The translations under genes and the position numbers were made by a program. From Chloroflexota bacterium (GTDB lineage: Bacteria; Chloroflexota; Anaerolineae; Promineifilales; Promineifilaceae): a stretch of 34,150 bases of DNA. The stretch spans positions 46,702 through 80,851 of the forward strand of contig JAHDEB010000003.1 of assembly GCA_020629055.1 (NCBI GenBank). The letters are read 5' to 3'. The notes under the pieces were generated by a model that saw nothing but the letters and a program-made list of their open reading frames with translations, ran no database searches and had not been told where the DNA came from. Shown here piece after piece: positions 24,360-34,085 of the stretch; within the stretch, counting starts at the first letter, position 1, and the number at the start of each line of letters is the position of its first letter.

Positions 24360-27300
24360 ATGTTGTCTCGTTTTGCGTTCGGACCCAAGTCTCATGTTTT
24401 TATTTTACTTCTGCTTTTGTGTATAGCCGGTGGCATTAATGCGCTTGCTAATCCTAGTTTGACTCGCTCAGAGTCAAACGGAACAGAACTCTATCTACCT
24501 ATCATTATCAATGATGCTTTAGTTACAGAAGAACCTGCTGTTCCTGACTTTACCGATCATCATGATATGTCGATGGAAGAATTGGAGGAGCTTGTCAAAG
24601 ACTTCCCCCCATTTGAGCGGAATCAAATGTCAACTCGAAACAACTTGCCTGTCAGCCTAGGCGGAGACTGGAGCGAAGCGATCGCATGGCCCCATATCCC
24701 AGTTTCGGCCGCCAACTTGCCTGACGGCCGTTTAATCACTTGGGCATCGAACCGACGGACCTCTTTCCCCGGCGGACAGCCTGAACAAACCTACACGGCT
24801 ACATGGGACCCTGAAACAAACGAATTTGAGGAATTTTTCCACGACAGCCATGACATGTTCTGTGCCCATCAGGTGATGCTTGAAGAGGGTGAGGTATTTG
24901 TGAGTGGCGGCCGTAACTTCAACCAAAGTATTTGGACAAGTACGTTCGACTTTAAAACCGATACATGGGAGCGCAAAGAAAGCATGACCTATGGCCGCTG
25001 GTATCCAACGTCGTTGGTGATGCCAGGAGACGAAGTCTTTATCGCAATTGGTAGCAACGGCCATCGATACCCAGAGCTTTATACCCCCGGTAGCGGTTGG
25101 GATGTGAAGAACGGGATCGATATGCAGTCGATCATCGACTACAAGGGAGAATACAACCGCTCAGACTGGTGGCCACAAATTACGCTTGCACCCTCTGGGC
25201 AGATCTTGCACATGGGGCCAACACCAGAGATGCACTGGATTAACCCGACCGGCAACGGAACGATGACCCCGGCCGGGGTCGGAATTACCGGATGGGATTC
25301 AGGCAATCAAACTGGGACCCATATCGTTTATGACGAAGGTAAAATCTTGGCCCTTGGCGGTAAAACAACCGCCCGCCGTTACATGACAATCGACATGAAT
25401 GGGGATACCCCCATTGTGAATGACATTACCCCACCCAATACAACTCGCCAGCATGCCAATGCGGTGATGTTGCCAACGGGTGAGGTATTAATGATTGGTG
25501 GCAGTACCACGGCCGGTGGATTTAATGATATCGACTCCGTTTTGATTCCAGAGGTTTGGAACCCAACCACAAACACGTGGCGCGAAATGAATGAGATGGA
25601 TATTCCACGAAACTATCATTCAACTGCGCTATTACTGCCTGACGGCCGGGTCTTCAGCGGTGGTGGTGGATTGTGTGGTAACTGTGCTGCCAATCACCAA
25701 GACGCCCAAATTTTCTCCCCCCCGTATTTGCTAAATGCTGACGGCAGCCCAAAACCTAGACCAACCATTAGCACGGCGCCCGATGTGGTTAAAGTAGAGG
25801 AACGGATCGTTGTAAACGGTTCTGACAACATCGAGCGGTTCACGATGGTGCGTATGTCATCAACGACCCATGCGGTCAATACCGACCAACGCTTTTTGAA
25901 TGTCGACTTCACGAAAAGCGGGACAGGCGAGTATCAGTTACGGATGCATAACAACATCAATGTCTTGCTCCCCGGTTACTGGATGCTTTTCGGTTTGGAT
26001 AATCAAGGCACCCCATCGGAATCAAAAATCTTCCAAGTTTCTAGCGAAGGCAGTGTGATTAAACCGGTTTTTGAGACGGTTGCTGACTATCAAGATGATT
26101 TCCAAGCTTCTAACCCAGCGAACGGTTGGGATTATCTTTGGAATAATTCAGGGGCGATCGGAAACGCCACGAACTATCAATCGTTATTGTGGAATGGCAC
26201 TGAATATGACAGTGACGGCCAGGCAGGGGTTCCAGACGCTACCAATCTAGCTTGGGGAAATCTCACAAGTGATGGTGGGCACCCCGGCCGAGGCACCGGT
26301 CAAGGTCAGTCTGTCGATCGCTATGTGATCGCATCTTTTGATGTGCCAACCGCAAGCGAATATCAAATTACAGACAGTTTTATCGAAGATGCCAACACTC
26401 GGTGTGGAAATGGTGCAGAAGCGCGTGTTTATGTCAACAACAATTTGATCATGCAAACCGATTATGGTCTCGGAGGGACATCCTCTTTTGATGGGTCTCT
26501 GGGAGATTTAACGGCCGGCGATACGATTTATGTGGCGGTTGGCCCGAATGCAACGGATGGTTGTGACGGCTTTAGATGGGACTTTTCGATTGCAGCGGAA
26601 ACGGTTGCCTCAAACATCGAGATTTCGCCGATCATATCACCACCAAAAGAGCAAAATCAGCCTGTCGTTTTCTCAGCCAATGCGACCGGGACCGGTTTGC
26701 AATACAAGTGGCTATTTGGCGACGGCACACCGGAGACCGGCTACAGTGATTCTGCCGCAATCAGCCATTCGTTTACGACGCCAAATCGATATTTGGTTCA
26801 GCTTACGGTTCGTGATCGAAGCGGGCAGACCAAAACGATTGACTTTACCCAGTCGGTTTACGGGACACCAACTGCGAACCGGCCGGTTAGCTCGATGAGC
26901 GTGGTTGTCGATGACAACAACCGAGTCTGGAGTGTGAATCCTGACAACGGTACGGTAAGTGCGTTTAACACGAATAATAATGCAAAATTAGCTGAAATCG
27001 CGGTAGGGGATGAGCCACGCAGTTTAGCTGTGGCTCCTGATGGTCGCATATGGGTGGCGAACAAGGGCTCATCTACGATCAGCATCATTAATCCCAATAA
27101 TATGTCTGTCGCCAGCACGGTCAATCTGCCAGTTGGCTCACAGCCATATGGTTTAGTCTTTGCGCCAAATGGGTCAAACGCCTACGTTGCTTTAGAAGCG
27201 ACCGGGCAACTGCTCAAGCTGAACCCATCGAATGGGGCGACTGTCGGCTCGGCCGATGTCGGTCCAAACCCTCGTCACATTTCAGCCTTAAGCGGAAGCG

Positions 27301-30300
27301 ATCGCGTGTATGTTTCTCGTTTTGTGACCCCACCGGTTCCCGGAGAAGAAGGGGGTAACCCGAATGTTGCTGGCCGTGGTGGTGAAGTTGTTGTGGTGCT
27401 CACATCCAACATGAATATTGAGCGTACCATCGTCTTGCGGCACAGTGATGCACCAGATGCTGAAAAAGGGGGCCGCGGGCTACCCAACTATCTAGGTGCC
27501 GCTGCGGTATCTCCAGATGGTCAATCGATTTGGGTGCCATCGAAACAAGACAACATTTTGCGCGGTTCATTGCGTGATGGTCAAAACCTTGACCATGACA
27601 ACACGGTTCGTGCGATCACTTCAAAGATCAATGGTTCTGGACAAGTTGAAGAGTATGGAGCCCGGATCGACCATGATGATGCCAGCGTTGCTAGCGCGGC
27701 CGCTTATGGACCTTTTGGCAACTACATGTTTGTCGCCCTTGAAGGGAATCGGGAAGTCTCTGTGGTTGATGCGTATGGCAATGCGGAAATCGGCCGATTT
27801 GATGTCGGGTTTGCCCCACAAGGTCTAGCGCTATCAAAAGATGGTTCGACCCTTTATGTGCATAACTTTATGGATCGGACCATTTCGGCGCATAACATTT
27901 CAAACATTATCAATCTAGGGGAAGTCGATGTCGCGACACGGGCAACCTACAATACGGTTGCCAATGAATCGCTTGTCCCTGCCGTGCTAGAAGGGAAAAG
28001 ACTCTTTTATGATGCGCGGGATGAACGTCTCTCGTCTGAAATATACATGAGCTGCGCCAGCTGCCACAACGGCGGTGGCGAAGATGGTCGTGTGTGGGAC
28101 TTCACCGGCTATGGTGAAGGGGTACGTAACACCATTAGTCTCGAAGGTCATGGAGACCAAGGCATGCTCCACTGGAGCGGTAACTTTAATGAGGTCCATG
28201 ACTTTGAACAACAGATCCGCGCACTTGCCGGGGGAACTGGGTTGATGAGCGATGCTGACTTTAATGCTCGCCGTGATCCACTGGGTCTGCCAAAAGCGGG
28301 CTTGAGTAGCGACCTTGATGCATTGGCCGCTTACGTTACCTCGCTGCAAGATGTCCCTAATAGTCCGAACCGCTTAGCCAATGGTGGTTTAACCGCGGCC
28401 GGGCAAGCCGGAAAACAGATCTTTGTAGTCCAAGGGTGTGCCAGCTGCCATGGTGGCAATGAATTTACCGATAGTGATACAGGCGCACGTCATAACGTTG
28501 GCACACAATCTGCAGCCAGCGGCCAGCGCCTAGCCGGTCAGCTTGACGGGCTAGACACCCCGACGCTGCGTGGCTTGTGGGAGACCGCTCCGTATCTGCA
28601 TGATGGCTCGGCCGAGACATTGGCAGAAGCTGTCAATGCACACAACGGTATCAACTTGGGTGGCGCAGACCTCAACAACTTGGTTGCATACTTGAACCAA
28701 ATTGATGAACGGGAACCGGCGCCAAATACGACAAATCCAAATAGCGACCCTGTGTTAAACAATCCAGGCAATCAGACCTCTCAGGTCGGTGCCTCGGTTT
28801 CTCTCCAACTCAACGCATCTGATCCAGATGGAGATGGGTTGACCTTTAGCGGGGCAGGACTGCCGGCCGGATTGACGCTTAACAACAACACCGGTTTGGT
28901 AAGTGGAACTCCATCTGCCGTAGGACAATCAAACGTCAGCGTTACAGTATCTGATGGCAACGGTGGAACTGATGCCGTTAACTTTAGTTGGATAATTGAA
29001 GAAGACGATGCCCCACCACCGCCTCCACCTACAACTGGCTCTGGAGAAATTACGTGGGAATATTGGAACACCGGCTGGGGAACCACCCTTGACGTGTTGC
29101 GCAACATGCCAAGCTACCCAGATGATCCAACAAACAGCAGCAAGCTCACATCTTTTGAAGCACCTGTTGACCGCGCAGATATTTTTGGTCAGCGCATTCG
29201 CGGATACATCTACCCACCAGTGACCGGCGAATACACCTTCTGGATCGCGAGTGATGACCAAGGTGAACTTTGGCTCAGTACGAACGCAAATGCGTTTAAT
29301 CTTGCATTGATCGCTTCGGTTCCAGATTGGACCCTATCTCGTCAATGGGATAAGCATCCGTCGCAACGTTCTCAATCGATCACGTTGCAGGCTGGACAAC
29401 CATACTTTATCGAGGCATTGTCACAAGATGGTGCTGGTGGTGACAACTTGGCTGTGGCTTGGCAGATGCCTGGCGGTAGCCGCGAGGTTGTCCCAGGCCA
29501 ATACCTCTCACCCGTTGATGGTGGGGGAATTAACCCACCACCGCCACAAAATAACCCGCCTGTTTTGATCAATCCAGGCGCTCAAGCAAGCGAAGTGGGC
29601 GTATCTGTCGATATGCAGCTGACCGCGACCGATGCGGACGGGGATTCGCTAAGCTTTAGCACGCCAGGGCTACCGGCCGGTTTGTCACTTGATCCAAACA
29701 GCGGCCGGATCACCGGTACGCCTCAAGCCGCGACATCACTCAATGTCAACGTGACGGTCAACGACGGCGAGGGAGGCACCAACTCAGTTAGCTTCCTGTG
29801 GACCGTTGTTGATAATACGCCACCCGTGATACGTGATTTTGTGTTCGATTACACGATTAACAGAAACGGACTGCCAGCCCTCAACTACACAGAGACAACG
29901 CTCAATGTGTACATCGGCGATGCCGCACAGATCGTGGTGAGAGGAGACGGGCAGATTATTCCTCATACCTACTATCCAAGCAGTGGATATGTGTCGATTA
30001 CAACGAACAAGACCGATATTCAAGTGTCTGTTTCGAATGGCGTCGTATCTGATCGGGTTGGTCAATATCATCTTGCTTCTTTAAAAGACAACAAGGCGTT
30101 CGCTTGGTCAATCGGTTTTGACGACAACACCGGATTCGAACCGGCGATTGATGTGATGGAAAGCTTTGGATATCGAGGCTCTGTTTACGCGATCGCCAGC
30201 ATTCTTGACGATACCCGGGAAGAAGATTGGATTATCGATGCGCCCGATCTCAAACGATATTTGGCCAACGGTTGGTCAGTTGGGTCGCATGGCTGGTCAA

Positions 30301-31691
30301 CGGCTTGTGATGATGCCAATATGGCCGACATGGTTCGCTCATTTGATCGTATCGAAGAAATTGTCGCCCAGTCAGAACGACCAGATTACGTGGTGACAAA
30401 CTTTGCAGCTCCATGTTTTATCGGCGCATATCATCCGATCATCATGGAAATGCGCAACGGAACTGCGTATGATGTTCTGTTTAATGAAAGTGGTGGGGAT
30501 GGGCTGATGGTCATTGATCCAGGTGTGACAGACGCTGTATTTAACGGCAGCCATCTGGCAAAACCGTTGAACCTTGCAGCCGCACCGACGAACGACTTCA
30601 CAAAGGTTGATCGAAATGATCCAATCGGCCGTGACCTGACCCTAGAATCAGATTATGGAAGAGCGATTGAGATCCTTGATTGGATGGCTGACAACGTAGA
30701 GAATGGGAATAGTTTCTGGTACAACACCTTCTTGCACGATCATGATGGTGAGGGGCTGAGTGATTTCATCACTTACCTGAATACCAACTATGGCGAGCAA
30801 GTTTTGGTGGCTCCGGCCGATGAAATTTACAGCTATCTGCTGGTACGTGACCTGGCAACGGTTAGCGGTGGAAATGGCCCCGAGTCAACCCCACTACCGG
30901 TTGATGAGCCAGACAACAAGCGACCAAAAATCGAGAACCCTGGCACCATGACCCACTATCTGGGCGAGAGCATCAACGTACAGCTTGTTGCTTCTGATGC
31001 GGATGGAGATTCGATTAGCTACACCGCCAGCGGGTTGCCAAACGGTATTAACCTCGGCCGGTCAAGCGGTCTTTTGTCTGGTGCAGCAAGCCAAGCTGGA
31101 AATTTCACCGTTAATGTCACCGCTAGTGATGGAAAAGGTGGATCTAGAAGCGCAACGTTTAACTGGATCATTCAAGGGAACTCCGCCCCACAACCACCGT
31201 CGGCGCCAACCGGCCGGGTTAAATGGGAGGTTTGGAATACAACTTGGGGTACATCGATTGGAACAATCACCGGACACCCGAATTTCCCGAACTCACCTGA
31301 TACAAGTGGCTATCGAAACAGTTTTGAAGCCCCGATCGATCAGGCAGATATGTTTGGTCAACAGCTAAGCGGTTGGATTTACCCACCGGTTACCGGCAAC
31401 TACCAATTCTGGATTGCCAGCGACGACGAAGGAAAACTGTGGCTGAGTAATGATGAGTCTCGCGGAAACGTTGGGGTTATCGCCCGCGTTCCGACGTGGA
31501 GTAGACCACAAGAATGGGACAAGGCTCCTGAACAAGCTTCCGGTCAGATTTGGCTAGAAGCGGGTCAACCCTACTACATCGTTGCGTTGGCTCAAGAAGG
31601 AGGCGGTGGTGACAACCTCGCCGTCGCTTGGCAGATTCCGGGCGGAAGTCGAGAGGTAATCGGCGGACAGTATTTGGCCCCTTATGAATAA
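24360..31691 (+). CDS. Giant secreted protein: copper-radical oxidase, PKD, YVTN propeller, di-heme cytochrome c, Ig-like, PA14, NodB-like
   Basis: 2443 residues with a Sec signal peptide (about 1-30, ending NALA). Order: galactose/glyoxal oxidase-type Kelch plus C-terminal domain (about 95-560); jelly-roll-like domain (575-745); PKD (755-835); YVTN propeller (845-1185); di-heme cytochrome c peroxidase/MauG-like module with CASCH at 1232-1236 and 1360-1364 and 'APYLHDG' His1414; Ig (He_PIG) 1465-1546; PA14 1563-1718; Ig 1733-1816; NodB-like fold (about 1905-2160); Ig 2188-2272; PA14 2286-2441. All copper-radical residues align: Cys168 and Tyr215 (cross-link pair), Tyr419, His420, His504, plus the 'GGGGLCGNC' disulfide loop. 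NodB has 'GFDDN' and 'GSHGWS' but lacks the second His of HxxxH. PA14 and Ig domains suggest carbohydrate binding outside the cell. AAGGG lies 10 nt before ATG 24360. It is a single-gene unit ended by a terminator. Confidence 0.9.
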   Translation: MLSRFAFGPKSHVFILLLLLCIAGGINALANPSLTRSESNGTELYLPIIINDALVTEEPAVPDFTDHHDMSMEELEELVKDFPPFERNQMSTRNNLPVSLGGDWSEAIAWPHIPVSAANLPDGRLITWASNRRTSFPGGQPEQTYTATWDPETNEFEEFFHDSHDMFCAHQVMLEEGEVFVSGGRNFNQSIWTSTFDFKTDTWERKESMTYGRWYPTSLVMPGDEVFIAIGSNGHRYPELYTPGSGWDVKNGIDMQSIIDYKGEYNRSDWWPQITLAPSGQILHMGPTPEMHWINPTGNGTMTPAGVGITGWDSGNQTGTHIVYDEGKILALGGKTTARRYMTIDMNGDTPIVNDITPPNTTRQHANAVMLPTGEVLMIGGSTTAGGFNDIDSVLIPEVWNPTTNTWREMNEMDIPRNYHSTALLLPDGRVFSGGGGLCGNCAANHQDAQIFSPPYLLNADGSPKPRPTISTAPDVVKVEERIVVNGSDNIERFTMVRMSSTTHAVNTDQRFLNVDFTKSGTGEYQLRMHNNINVLLPGYWMLFGLDNQGTPSESKIFQVSSEGSVIKPVFETVADYQDDFQASNPANGWDYLWNNSGAIGNATNYQSLLWNGTEYDSDGQAGVPDATNLAWGNLTSDGGHPGRGTGQGQSVDRYVIASFDVPTASEYQITDSFIEDANTRCGNGAEARVYVNNNLIMQTDYGLGGTSSFDGSLGDLTAGDTIYVAVGPNATDGCDGFRWDFSIAAETVASNIEISPIISPPKEQNQPVVFSANATGTGLQYKWLFGDGTPETGYSDSAAISHSFTTPNRYLVQLTVRDRSGQTKTIDFTQSVYGTPTANRPVSSMSVVVDDNNRVWSVNPDNGTVSAFNTNNNAKLAEIAVGDEPRSLAVAPDGRIWVANKGSSTISIINPNNMSVASTVNLPVGSQPYGLVFAPNGSNAYVALEATGQLLKLNPSNGATVGSADVGPNPRHISALSGSDRVYVSRFVTPPVPGEEGGNPNVAGRGGEVVVVLTSNMNIERTIVLRHSDAPDAEKGGRGLPNYLGAAAVSPDGQSIWVPSKQDNILRGSLRDGQNLDHDNTVRAITSKINGSGQVEEYGARIDHDDASVASAAAYGPFGNYMFVALEGNREVSVVDAYGNAEIGRFDVGFAPQGLALSKDGSTLYVHNFMDRTISAHNISNIINLGEVDVATRATYNTVANESLVPAVLEGKRLFYDARDERLSSEIYMSCASCHNGGGEDGRVWDFTGYGEGVRNTISLEGHGDQGMLHWSGNFNEVHDFEQQIRALAGGTGLMSDADFNARRDPLGLPKAGLSSDLDALAAYVTSLQDVPNSPNRLANGGLTAAGQAGKQIFVVQGCASCHGGNEFTDSDTGARHNVGTQSAASGQRLAGQLDGLDTPTLRGLWETAPYLHDGSAETLAEAVNAHNGINLGGADLNNLVAYLNQIDEREPAPNTTNPNSDPVLNNPGNQTSQVGASVSLQLNASDPDGDGLTFSGAGLPAGLTLNNNTGLVSGTPSAVGQSNVSVTVSDGNGGTDAVNFSWIIEEDDAPPPPPPTTGSGEITWEYWNTGWGTTLDVLRNMPSYPDDPTNSSKLTSFEAPVDRADIFGQRIRGYIYPPVTGEYTFWIASDDQGELWLSTNANAFNLALIASVPDWTLSRQWDKHPSQRSQSITLQAGQPYFIEALSQDGAGGDNLAVAWQMPGGSREVVPGQYLSPVDGGGINPPPPQNNPPVLINPGAQASEVGVSVDMQLTATDADGDSLSFSTPGLPAGLSLDPNSGRITGTPQAATSLNVNVTVNDGEGGTNSVSFLWTVVDNTPPVIRDFVFDYTINRNGLPALNYTETTLNVYIGDAAQIVVRGDGQIIPHTYYPSSGYVSITTNKTDIQVSVSNGVVSDRVGQYHLASLKDNKAFAWSIGFDDNTGFEPAIDVMESFGYRGSVYAIASILDDTREEDWIIDAPDLKRYLANGWSVGSHGWSTACDDANMADMVRSFDRIEEIVAQSERPDYVVTNFAAPCFIGAYHPIIMEMRNGTAYDVLFNESGGDGLMVIDPGVTDAVFNGSHLAKPLNLAAAPTNDFTKVDRNDPIGRDLTLESDYGRAIEILDWMADNVENGNSFWYNTFLHDHDGEGLSDFITYLNTNYGEQVLVAPADEIYSYLLVRDLATVSGGNGPESTPLPVDEPDNKRPKIENPGTMTHYLGESINVQLVASDADGDSISYTASGLPNGINLGRSSGLLSGAASQAGNFTVNVTASDGKGGSRSATFNWIIQGNSAPQPPSAPTGRVKWEVWNTTWGTSIGTITGHPNFPNSPDTSGYRNSFEAPIDQADMFGQQLSGWIYPPVTGNYQFWIASDDEGKLWLSNDESRGNVGVIARVPTWSRPQEWDKAPEQASGQIWLEAGQPYYIVALAQEGGGGDNLAVAWQIPGGSREVIGGQYLAPYE

Positions 31692-31742
31692 GCCATGTGT
31701 CACGCGCTAAACTAGAAAGCGCGTAGCTCAAGTGAATCAATT

Positions 31743-31776
31743 AAAAAGCGGCTGGCTAAAACCGGCCGCTTTTTTT
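31743..31776. terminator. Bidirectional terminator between convergent genes
   Basis: Stem AGCGGCTGG / CCGGCCGCT (9 bp, one G-U, loop CTAAAA) has A5 on its left and T6 on its right. It serves the giant gene and, in reverse, the leftward Fe-S protein gene that ends at 31790. Confidence 0.85.
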
Positions 31777-31789
31777 ATAGGTCATATTT

Positions 31790-33004
31790 TTATGCCGGAT
31801 CTTCTCGATTTTGCCACCATAGTTTTGGCTTCATCCGCTCGCCATATCCCATCTTTTGATCAAGCCACAACATCAAACCGCGTAAGCGAGTGCCTGCTAA
31901 TTTAACGCCGATGCGATGGTACCATTTCGAATAATCTTTGTTATAGGGGCAGGTGCGAATACAGATCGAACAGTCGCTGTTTTGGGCCGCCCAATAGTTA
32001 AAGCATTTCACCCCATCAACGCTCCATTTCACAATCCCTTTGATGTTCGACATATTGAAACGTTCGGCCGATGGTTCCCCGCCTCGGATCGCTTTTGCCG
32101 GGCATCCTTTCACACACTGGTTGCACTGGTTACAAAACTCTTTAACCCCAAACTGCTTCGGCCGATCGTGAGCCAGCGGCATATCGGTAAATATCTTGCC
32201 TAAACGGAGCCTAGGACCAAACTCTTCTGTAATCAGCAGCCCGTTTTTGCCATATTCGCCTAAGCCAGCCTGAACCGCCATCGGTATCGCCAATGCGGTG
32301 TCGTTGAGGCTGGCAACCGCGTTATAGCCTAAATTGCGAATGTATTGGGCGATCGACAGCACGACCATCGCGTCATACGAGTAGCCCAGCCCGGTAGCGG
32401 CCCCGCTTAATGCAGACGGAACAGTGCGGATCAAGTCATAGTCCATCGCTTGGGCGGTGACAATGACAGACGTCATCCCCTCAGGTATTTCATTGGTACG
32501 CTCGGTTAGGCTTTTGTCACTAAATTTTGATTTGTAGATCCAGCGCGGATCTAACGCAGCGATGCCAACGAGATCGGCACCAAATGCCTTAGAGACCGTC
32601 TTGATTTCGGCCGCACCCGCTGCCGGGCTTTCAGGCTCTTGTTTTTGCGCAGCAATACCTTGGTATAGCGAATATGGATCCGTAAACCCTTCCCATCGAT
32701 CCTCATTCGTCTGTATATCGCTCATGACATTGCTGACGTGCCATGCCGCATTACGGAATGCATAATCCCTTTGGGTAAAGCCATCCGCTTTCCGAAATGT
32801 TTTTAACGGCTCCCGATAGGTTTCATAAAATAGTGCGTGCTTTCCTGTTTTAATCGATTCATCCCACCAAGACCTGCGAAAGACGTCATTTTTTTGATGA
32901 AACCCCTCAAAATCGGGCTGAATGTCAAACCCAGCCTCTGCGTCTGAAACACCCCCATTAATTACACCGGTGGCAATTGGGATCGATCTGCTTTCTTCTG
33001 TCAT
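31790..33004 (-). CDS. Reductive dehalogenase-like corrinoid/Fe-S protein
   Basis: 404 residues. The central 'GLGYSYD', 'IRNLGYNAVASLNDTALAIP', 'AGLGEYGKNGLLITEEFGPRLRLGKIFTD' stretches (about 206-274) closely follow the RdhA corrinoid domain, including the Tyr, Asn and Arg positions of the active site. Two 4Fe-4S clusters are complete: C291-x2-C294-x2-C297-x3-CP301 and C334, C345-x2-C348-x3-CP352. There is no Tat signal and no membrane-anchor rdhB gene nearby, so it is probably cytoplasmic and non-respiratory, like the catabolic RdhA group. QueG epoxyqueuosine reductase is the nearest alternative, but the RdhA-like core fits better. AGAAGGAAA precedes ATG 33004. It is second in an operon after the NicX-like gene (34-bp gap). 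Confidence 0.82.
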   Translation of the reverse strand: MTEESRSIPIATGVINGGVSDAEAGFDIQPDFEGFHQKNDVFRRSWWDESIKTGKHALFYETYREPLKTFRKADGFTQRDYAFRNAAWHVSNVMSDIQTNEDRWEGFTDPYSLYQGIAAQKQEPESPAAGAAEIKTVSKAFGADLVGIAALDPRWIYKSKFSDKSLTERTNEIPEGMTSVIVTAQAMDYDLIRTVPSALSGAATGLGYSYDAMVVLSIAQYIRNLGYNAVASLNDTALAIPMAVQAGLGEYGKNGLLITEEFGPRLRLGKIFTDMPLAHDRPKQFGVKEFCNQCNQCVKGCPAKAIRGGEPSAERFNMSNIKGIVKWSVDGVKCFNYWAAQNSDCSICIRTCPYNKDYSKWYHRIGVKLAGTRLRGLMLWLDQKMGYGERMKPKLWWQNREDPA

Positions 33005-33038
33005 TTTCCTTCTCCATTGATCGGTATTCAGTGGCAGT

Positions 33039-34085
33039 TTACTTCAAATCCCCTTGTAACACACCATCTTTCACCACCACTACCCCATCCAATTCAATGG
33101 TACAGTTGCGTAGGGGAAGATCAAAGTGGCCGAGGGTAAATCGGCCGGCCTCTTGGTTTGATCCGGTTGAAAATAAAAAATTTCCTGCAAATGCGCGGAA
33201 CTCGGTCGCTTGCACATCTTTTTTGTCATAAAGGGCCATCGAATCCCAACGGGCCTTGGGGTTCATTCCCCAACCGACGTGTGAAAAGCCATAAGCGATC
33301 GGGTCGTCCCAAGCGGCCAAATAACTTCTAAATAGCTCCGCATCCAAGTTGTCCCCCTCGATGTTGGTGACAAAGTCATTTTCGATGATCAGGGTGATCG
33401 GGTCTTGCATATACTTTTTGAACGTTAGGTTCATATCCCCCACATCCATCACGATTTTGCCGTTGACCGCCCCCGCTTTTGGGAAGCACAAGCATAAGCC
33501 GCCCGGCCAGTGTGCAACTGCGGCCGGTTCTGTCGAAAAGCCAGGAGTGCCACCACACGGTGCGTCCCGCACATCGATCATCAAATCGGTCCCCGCTTTG
33601 CTCGTGACCTTCATCCAGCTCGCATCTTTTAACATCTGGATACCCAGATCAACTTTCGGCCCTAGCTCCGCATACGGTTCCGTTCGTTCCAAAATTTCAG
33701 GATGTTCGTTGCAAATCACGATTAAGCGGGTTCCCGTTTCGTGAATCTCCGGCATTTCGGGGGCGTGAATCAGCCCCTCAACTGTCACATCAACGATCGC
33801 TTCAACGTTTTTAAGCGCTTCGATCACCGGCCGTTTATGCTGGATGGCGTCGCTCGATCCGGTCGACCGCACAGGGACCGGAGCCGTTTGCTCTGGGGTG
33901 GGGAGGACAATCGTAAAATAGTCGGCCCCCAAGTCGTAACAGGCGATTTCTGCTAGTTCAAGCAGCACCGGCCTAGATTGCGATTCCGCCACAATAGCGA
34001 TTTGTGAGCCTTTTTTGACTCCGTTTAGGGTTAAAAACCGCCTAAAAGAAGCGATCCACTTTCCTTCTATTTTTTCTCGTAACAT
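33039..34085 (-). CDS. NicX-like (2,5-dihydroxypyridine 5,6-dioxygenase family) / aminopeptidase T-fold enzyme
   Basis: 348 residues, the same length as NicX (about 350). C-terminal landmarks match NicX as I recall it: 'MDVGDMNLTFKKY', 'DPIAYGFSHVGWG', 'RAFAGNFLFSTGSN' and 'GHFDLPLRNC'. The Fe(II) ligands of NicX (His, and His-x-Asp) are present as His269, His320 and Asp322. NicX opens the ring of 2,5-dihydroxypyridine with O2; the fold is shared with M29 aminopeptidase T, which many pipelines would name instead. Which ring this enzyme opens is unknown. AAGGA lies four bases before ATG 34085. It is the first visible gene of the leftward operon with the RdhA-like protein. The 65 bp to the window end hold only GATAGGGA-like repeats. 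Confidence 0.82.
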   Translation of the reverse strand: MLREKIEGKWIASFRRFLTLNGVKKGSQIAIVAESQSRPVLLELAEIACYDLGADYFTIVLPTPEQTAPVPVRSTGSSDAIQHKRPVIEALKNVEAIVDVTVEGLIHAPEMPEIHETGTRLIVICNEHPEILERTEPYAELGPKVDLGIQMLKDASWMKVTSKAGTDLMIDVRDAPCGGTPGFSTEPAAVAHWPGGLCLCFPKAGAVNGKIVMDVGDMNLTFKKYMQDPITLIIENDFVTNIEGDNLDAELFRSYLAAWDDPIAYGFSHVGWGMNPKARWDSMALYDKKDVQATEFRAFAGNFLFSTGSNQEAGRFTLGHFDLPLRNCTIELDGVVVVKDGVLQGDLK

